Source: an uncultured Eubacteriales bacterium (GTDB lineage: Bacteria > Bacillota > Clostridia > Oscillospirales > Oscillospiraceae). Taken from it: DNA of 11,727 nucleotides. The notes under the pieces are model-generated. The model made no database searches and was not told where the DNA came from. It saw nothing but the letters and a program-made list of their open reading frames with translations. Below are positions 6,834-11,727 of this stretch, piece after piece (positions within the stretch are counted from its first letter, which is position 1; each line of letters starts with the position of its first letter). The position numbers and the translations under genes were made by a program. Location of the stretch: positions 1 through 11,727 of the forward strand of contig USPI01000023.1 in assembly GCA_900556535.1 (NCBI GenBank), given 5' to 3'.

Positions 6834-8189
6834 ATGGCAAAAGTTGCGCCGAGAACTCTGTCGGGCTTTATGGAGCTGCTTCCGGCAGAGCAGATGAAGA
6901 TGGAAAAGATGATGGAAACGCTCAGAAGGAGCTATTCCGTTTACGGCTTCGCCCCGCTGGACACCCCGATAATCGAGTCGGCGGAGGTGCTGCTTGCAAA
7001 GGGCGGCGGCGAGACCGAAAAGCAGATATACAGATTTAATAAGGGCGACAGCGACCTTGCGCTGCGCTTTGACCTGACCGTTCCGCTTGCAAAATTCGTC
7101 GCGGCAAACTACGGCAGCCTGACCTTCCCCTTCCGCCGCTATCAGATCGGCAAGGTCTACCGCGGCGAGAGAGCGCAGCGCGGCCGCTTCCGCGAGTTTT
7201 ATCAGGCCGATATCGACATCATCGGCGACGGCAAGCTCGACATCATAAACGAGGCGGAGATACCCGCGATAATCTACCGCACCTTCACCGCGCTCGGACT
7301 CAAGGGCTTTAAAATTAAGGTCAATAACCGCAAGCTCTTAAACGGCTTTTACAGTCTTGCCGGCATGAGCGAAAAAGCGGGCGATATCATGCGCGTGGTC
7401 GATAAGCTCGACAAGATAGGCGCAAATAATGTTCGCCGCATCCTCATGGACGAGCTGCATATGTTCTCCCACAAGGCGGACGACGTCATGGATTTCATGG
7501 CCATAAGCGGCACGAACGAGCAGGTCATTGCCGGCCTTGAGCGCTTTAAGGGCATGGACGAGCTGTTTGACGAGGGCCTTGAGGAGCTCAAGACGGTCGT
7601 TAAATACCTTGCCGATTTCGGCGTTCCGGAGGAGAACTTCGCAATAGACCTCTCGATAGCCCGCGGTCTTGACTATTACACGGGCACGGTCTACGAGACC
7701 GAGATGCTCTCGCACCCGGAGATAGGCTCCGTGTGCTCCGGCGGCAGATACGACGATCTCGCCGGATATTACACCGATAAAAAGCTGCCCGGCGTCGGCA
7801 TTTCCATTGGTCTTACAAGACTTTTCTATGTTCTCAACGAGCAGGGGATGCTCTCGGACGAAACGGTGTCCGCACCCGCGGATGCGCTGGTTATCCCCAT
7901 GTCCGAGAACCTCGGATATTCCATCGCCGCCGCGACCGCGCTGCGCGATGCGGGAGTGCGCACTCAGCTTTACTGCGAGCAGAAGAAGTTCAAGGCGAAG
8001 ATGAGCTATGCCGACAAGCTCGGTATTCCCTACGTTATCCTAATCGGCGACGATGAGATCGCCGAAAACGTCGTCGCAGTCAAAAACATGACCACCGGCG
8101 AGCAGCAGAAGCTCGGCTTTGCACAGGCAGCAGAGCTTATTAAGACCGCTATGGATGAGCGCGCAAAGGCCGCGGTCATCAAAGAATAA
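6834..8189 (+). CDS. hisS: Histidyl-tRNA synthetase
   Basis: A class II synthetase that charges tRNA-His in the cytoplasm; 451 residues, slightly longer than the common 420-430. Visible are RFDLTVPLAKF, the motif 2 region GKVYRGERAQRGRFREFYQ, the histidine-binding peptide RGLDYYTGTVYE (Arg277 onward), GGRYDDL, and motif 3 GVGISIGLTRL. A C-terminal anticodon-binding domain begins near residue 345 (ALVIPMSENLGYSIAAATAL). REFYQADIDIIG and YYTGTVYE resemble the archaeal/eukaryotic-like branch, unlike the RQFxQ and DYYxxTVFE forms of E. coli. The ATG at 6834 is chosen because AAAGGA lies 11 bases upstream and the N-terminus then matches family starts; a GTG at 6810 would add eight residues without a ribosome site. 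The regulatory-only relative HisZ is unlikely, since the catalytic arginine and His peptide are intact. aspS follows 14 bases later. Confidence 0.95.
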   Translation: MAKVAPRTLSGFMELLPAEQMKMEKMMETLRRSYSVYGFAPLDTPIIESAEVLLAKGGGETEKQIYRFNKGDSDLALRFDLTVPLAKFVAANYGSLTFPFRRYQIGKVYRGERAQRGRFREFYQADIDIIGDGKLDIINEAEIPAIIYRTFTALGLKGFKIKVNNRKLLNGFYSLAGMSEKAGDIMRVVDKLDKIGANNVRRILMDELHMFSHKADDVMDFMAISGTNEQVIAGLERFKGMDELFDEGLEELKTVVKYLADFGVPEENFAIDLSIARGLDYYTGTVYETEMLSHPEIGSVCSGGRYDDLAGYYTDKKLPGVGISIGLTRLFYVLNEQGMLSDETVSAPADALVIPMSENLGYSIAAATALRDAGVRTQLYCEQKKFKAKMSYADKLGIPYVILIGDDEIAENVVAVKNMTTGEQQKLGFAQAAELIKTAMDERAKAAVIKE

Positions 8190-8190
8190 T

Positions 8191-8195
8191 GGAGG
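8191..8195 (+). promoter_or_regulatory. Ribosome binding site that fixes the aspS start
   Basis: GGAGG at 8191-8195 ends 8 bases before the ATG at 8204, ideal spacing. The alternative in-frame ATG at 8189 overlaps the hisS stop and lies upstream of this site, so it is rejected as the start. Confidence 0.8.
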
Positions 8196-8203
8196 ATGAA
8201 GAA

Positions 8204-9985
8204 ATGACACAGTCAAGAACCCATACCTGCAACCAGCTCCGCGCGGAAAACGTCGGAGAAAAGGTCAAGCTCGTCGGTTGGATGGAAAACGTCCGCGAGG
8301 TAGGCCAAAATTTTGCATTTGTCATAGTTCGCGATTTTTACGGCACGACTCAGGTCGTTGTTGAGACCGAGGATATGATGAAGGTCATAAAGAGCATAAA
8401 CAAGGAGAGCACCATCTCCGTCGAGGGCACCGTGCGCGAGCGCGCGAGCAAAAACCCGAAGATAGCCACCGGCGACATTGAGATAGTGCCCGAGAAGATC
8501 GAGGTACTCGGCCGCTGCCGCTACAATGAGCTGCCGTTTGAAATAAACCGCAGCCGCGACGCTGACGAAACGATGCGCCTGAAGTACCGCTACCTCGACC
8601 TGAGAAACCCCGCGGTCAAGAAGAATATCATCCTGCGCTGCAACGTCGTAGCCGCACTGCGCAAGGCGATGATGGAGCACGATTTCCTTGAGATCACCAC
8701 CCCCATCCTCACCGCCTCCTCCCCCGAGGGCGCGCGCGACTATCTCGTTCCCGCGAGAAAGCACCCCGGCAAGTTCTATGCTCTGCCGCAGGCTCCGCAG
8801 CAGTTCAAGCAGCTTCTCATGACCTCCGGCTTTGACCGCTACTTCCAGATCGCCCCCTGCTTCCGCGACGAGGACGCCCGCGGCGACCGCTCTCCCGGCG
8901 AGTTCTACCAACTTGATATGGAGATGTCCTTTGCCGGTCAGGAGGACGTTTTCGCTGTAATTGAGGACGTTCTGCCCCCGATTTTCGAGAAATTCGGTAC
9001 TTATAACATTTCAAACAAGGCTCCCTTCCGCCGCATCGGATATAACGAGTCCATGGAAAAGTACGGCTCGGATAAGCCCGACCTGCGCATAGACCTCGTC
9101 GTTGAGGACATAACCGCCCTCGTTTCCCGCACGGAGTTTCCGCCCTTTGCCGAGGGTAATACCGTCAAAGCCATCGTCGTCACCGGCTGCGACATGACCA
9201 GAAAGCACATCGACAAGCTCTGCGCCGACGTTGAGGTGCAGGCGGGCATGAAGCCGTACTGGTTCAAGGTCGATGAAAACGGCGAGCTTGCCGGCGGCGT
9301 CGCAAAGTTCCTTCAGGACAGAAAGGACAGCATCGTCGAGGCGCTCTCCCTCAAGCCCGGCTGCCTTGTCGGCGTTACCGCGGGCACCAAGGGCGCGGCT
9401 CAGAAGACCGCAGGCGTCATGCGCAAAATGCTCGGCGCGGCAGTGCCCGGACATATGGACAAGGAGCGCTATGAGTTCTGCTGGATAGTCGATTTCCCGA
9501 TGTATGAGATAGGCGAGGAGTCCGGCGAGCTTGAGTTCTGCCACAATCCGTTCTCCATGCCCAACGGCGGTCTTGAGATACTCGAAAAGGCCGAGCGCGG
9601 CGAGATCGATCCTCTGAGCATCACCGCATATCAGTATGACCTCGTGTGCAACGGCGTCGAGCTCTCCTCGGGCGCGGTGCGTAACCACGACCCCGAGATC
9701 ATGGTCAAGGCGTTCGAGATGGTCCGCCTCGGCGAGGACGACGTCAAGGCGAAGTTCCCCGCAATGTATAACGCCTTCTGCTACGGCGCACCCCCTCATG
9801 CAGGCATCGCACCGGGTGTTGACCGCATGGTCATGCTGCTCGCAGGCGAGGACTCCATCCGCGAGATCATCCCGTTCCCGATGAACAAAAACGCTCAGGA
9901 CGTCATGATGGGCGCACCCTCCGTCGTTGAGCAGAAGCAGCTTGACGAGCTGAACATAGCAATAACCTGCCCCGTAGAGGAGTAA
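8204..9985 (+). CDS. aspS: Aspartyl-tRNA synthetase (bacterial type)
   Basis: This 593-residue class II synthetase charges tRNA-Asp. Domains in order are an OB-fold anticodon-binding domain (about 1-110, VKLVGWMENVREVGQNFAFV), the catalytic core with motif 2 FRDEDARGDR (Arg221), the bacterial GAD insertion (about 290-420) and motif 3 with GVDRMVMLLAG (Arg541). The length with the GAD domain fits the bacterial family. Many Firmicutes enzymes, including that of B. subtilis, have QPEFTQIDxE after motif 2; this one has SPGEFYQLDMEMSF plus HNPFSMPNGG, SGAVRNHDPEIM and FPMNKNAQDVMMGAPS, as in alphaproteobacterial AspRS. Whether it also charges tRNA-Asn cannot be told from sequence alone. The hisS-aspS order is common in Firmicutes. 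An intrinsic terminator follows 16 bases after the stop, so this is the likely end of the operon. Confidence 0.95.
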   Translation: MTQSRTHTCNQLRAENVGEKVKLVGWMENVREVGQNFAFVIVRDFYGTTQVVVETEDMMKVIKSINKESTISVEGTVRERASKNPKIATGDIEIVPEKIEVLGRCRYNELPFEINRSRDADETMRLKYRYLDLRNPAVKKNIILRCNVVAALRKAMMEHDFLEITTPILTASSPEGARDYLVPARKHPGKFYALPQAPQQFKQLLMTSGFDRYFQIAPCFRDEDARGDRSPGEFYQLDMEMSFAGQEDVFAVIEDVLPPIFEKFGTYNISNKAPFRRIGYNESMEKYGSDKPDLRIDLVVEDITALVSRTEFPPFAEGNTVKAIVVTGCDMTRKHIDKLCADVEVQAGMKPYWFKVDENGELAGGVAKFLQDRKDSIVEALSLKPGCLVGVTAGTKGAAQKTAGVMRKMLGAAVPGHMDKERYEFCWIVDFPMYEIGEESGELEFCHNPFSMPNGGLEILEKAERGEIDPLSITAYQYDLVCNGVELSSGAVRNHDPEIMVKAFEMVRLGEDDVKAKFPAMYNAFCYGAPPHAGIAPGVDRMVMLLAGEDSIREIIPFPMNKNAQDVMMGAPSVVEQKQLDELNIAITCPVEE

Positions 9986-10001
9986 TATAAGCAAAAGAAC
10001 A

Positions 10002-10028
10002 GGGGACTGCGCAGGCAGTCCCCGTTTT
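10002..10028 (+). terminator. Intrinsic terminator after aspS
   Basis: GGGGACTGC (10002-10010) pairs perfectly with GCAGTCCCC (10015-10023) over a 4-base loop GCAG, giving a GC-rich 9 bp stem. A short T tract, GTTTTGT, follows. It lies 16 bases after the aspS stop and only about 20 bases before the yifB start codon. The T tract is short, so some read-through is likely. Confidence 0.8.
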
Positions 10029-10049
10029 GTAAAATGATGGTGGTAAATT

Positions 10050-11570
<1,521 letters not shown>

Positions 11571-11706
11571 CCGCGCTGCCGAGCCTCTATAAGCTGAGAG
11601 CTTCTATAATATAAGATAAGACTGTTGAAAAATCTATGCTGCTGTGGAAGGATAACCGCGCAGCGGGGGAGCTTGAGGGGTAGCGAAGCGGCGGCGCGGG
11701 AGTGAA
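11571..11706. other. Non-coding tail after yifB
   Basis: I find no supported gene here. An AT-rich part (about 11586-11640) holds TATAAT at 11605-11610 but no matching -35. It also has a short imperfect hairpin around AAGCTGAGAGCTT (11591-11603). From about 11655 the sequence turns sharply GC-rich and is bounded by CCGCGC and GCGCGG, like intergenic repeat DNA. Whether it is a dispersed repeat cannot be judged from one copy. Confidence 0.4.
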
Positions 11707-11727
11707 TGACATGCCGGGGGCATGTCA
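11707..11727. repeat. Perfect inverted repeat at the window end
   Basis: TGACATGCC (11707-11715) and GGCATGTCA (11719-11727) are exact reverse complements separated by GGG, and the repeat reaches the last base of the window. It may extend further. If a T run follows outside the window it would be a terminator, perhaps bidirectional; otherwise it may be part of an interspersed palindromic repeat. Confidence 0.6.

Noticed and set aside
9011..9994. 327-codon minus-strand open frame opposite aspS
   Set aside because: It starts across the aspS stop region and runs antisense to conserved catalytic motifs; no ribosome site or family match is evident.
11605..11610. TATAAT as a promoter after yifB
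   Set aside because: No -35 lies at a suitable spacing, and no gene starts downstream within the window.
11636..11683. 15-codon open frame after yifB
   Set aside because: It has no ribosome site upstream and no resemblance to a known peptide; it is likely chance.

Overview
All eight genes in this window are on the + strand and each reads as an intact open frame. Proteins resembling Firmicutes families, the maf/mreC/mreD/PBP2 order and the adjacent hisS-aspS pair suggest a Clostridia genome. The GC-rich coding sequence with AT-rich gaps and AUA/AGA codons fits a gut Oscillospirales/Ruminococcaceae-type lineage. That placement is inference; no rRNA or other marker is present to fix it.

Layout. 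1-107: AT-rich leader with an extended -10 promoter for the first gene and a possible divergent promoter firing off the left edge. 108-4128: a tight operon-like run of a long U32-family protein (probable RNA hydroxylation), maf (nucleotide pyrophosphatase), mreC and mreD. 4155-6242: a class B penicillin-binding protein 2, probably in the same transcript. 6243-6345: a hairpin, a palindrome and a good sigma-A-type promoter with a duplicated -10. 6346-6750: a methylglyoxal synthase homologue whose key catalytic positions are changed. 6751-6833: a short gap with a strong hairpin. 6834-9985: hisS and aspS. 9986-10049: an intrinsic terminator just upstream of yifB/comM (10050-11570). 11571-11727: a non-coding tail ending in a perfect hairpin cut by the window edge.

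How the genes work together. mreC, mreD and PBP2 are elongasome parts that shape the lateral cell wall; maf is their usual neighbour in Firmicutes. radC and mreB, which commonly sit between maf and mreC, are missing here. hisS and aspS supply charged tRNA-His and tRNA-Asp and look like one translation operon. The U32 protein probably modifies rRNA or tRNA.

This is mostly a housekeeping region. I see no phage, transposon, CRISPR, defence or biosynthetic cluster, and no clear new system. The best leads are the altered active site of the MgsA homologue with its unusual upstream region, the unusual subtypes of both tRNA synthetases, and the maf-mreC junction without mreB.
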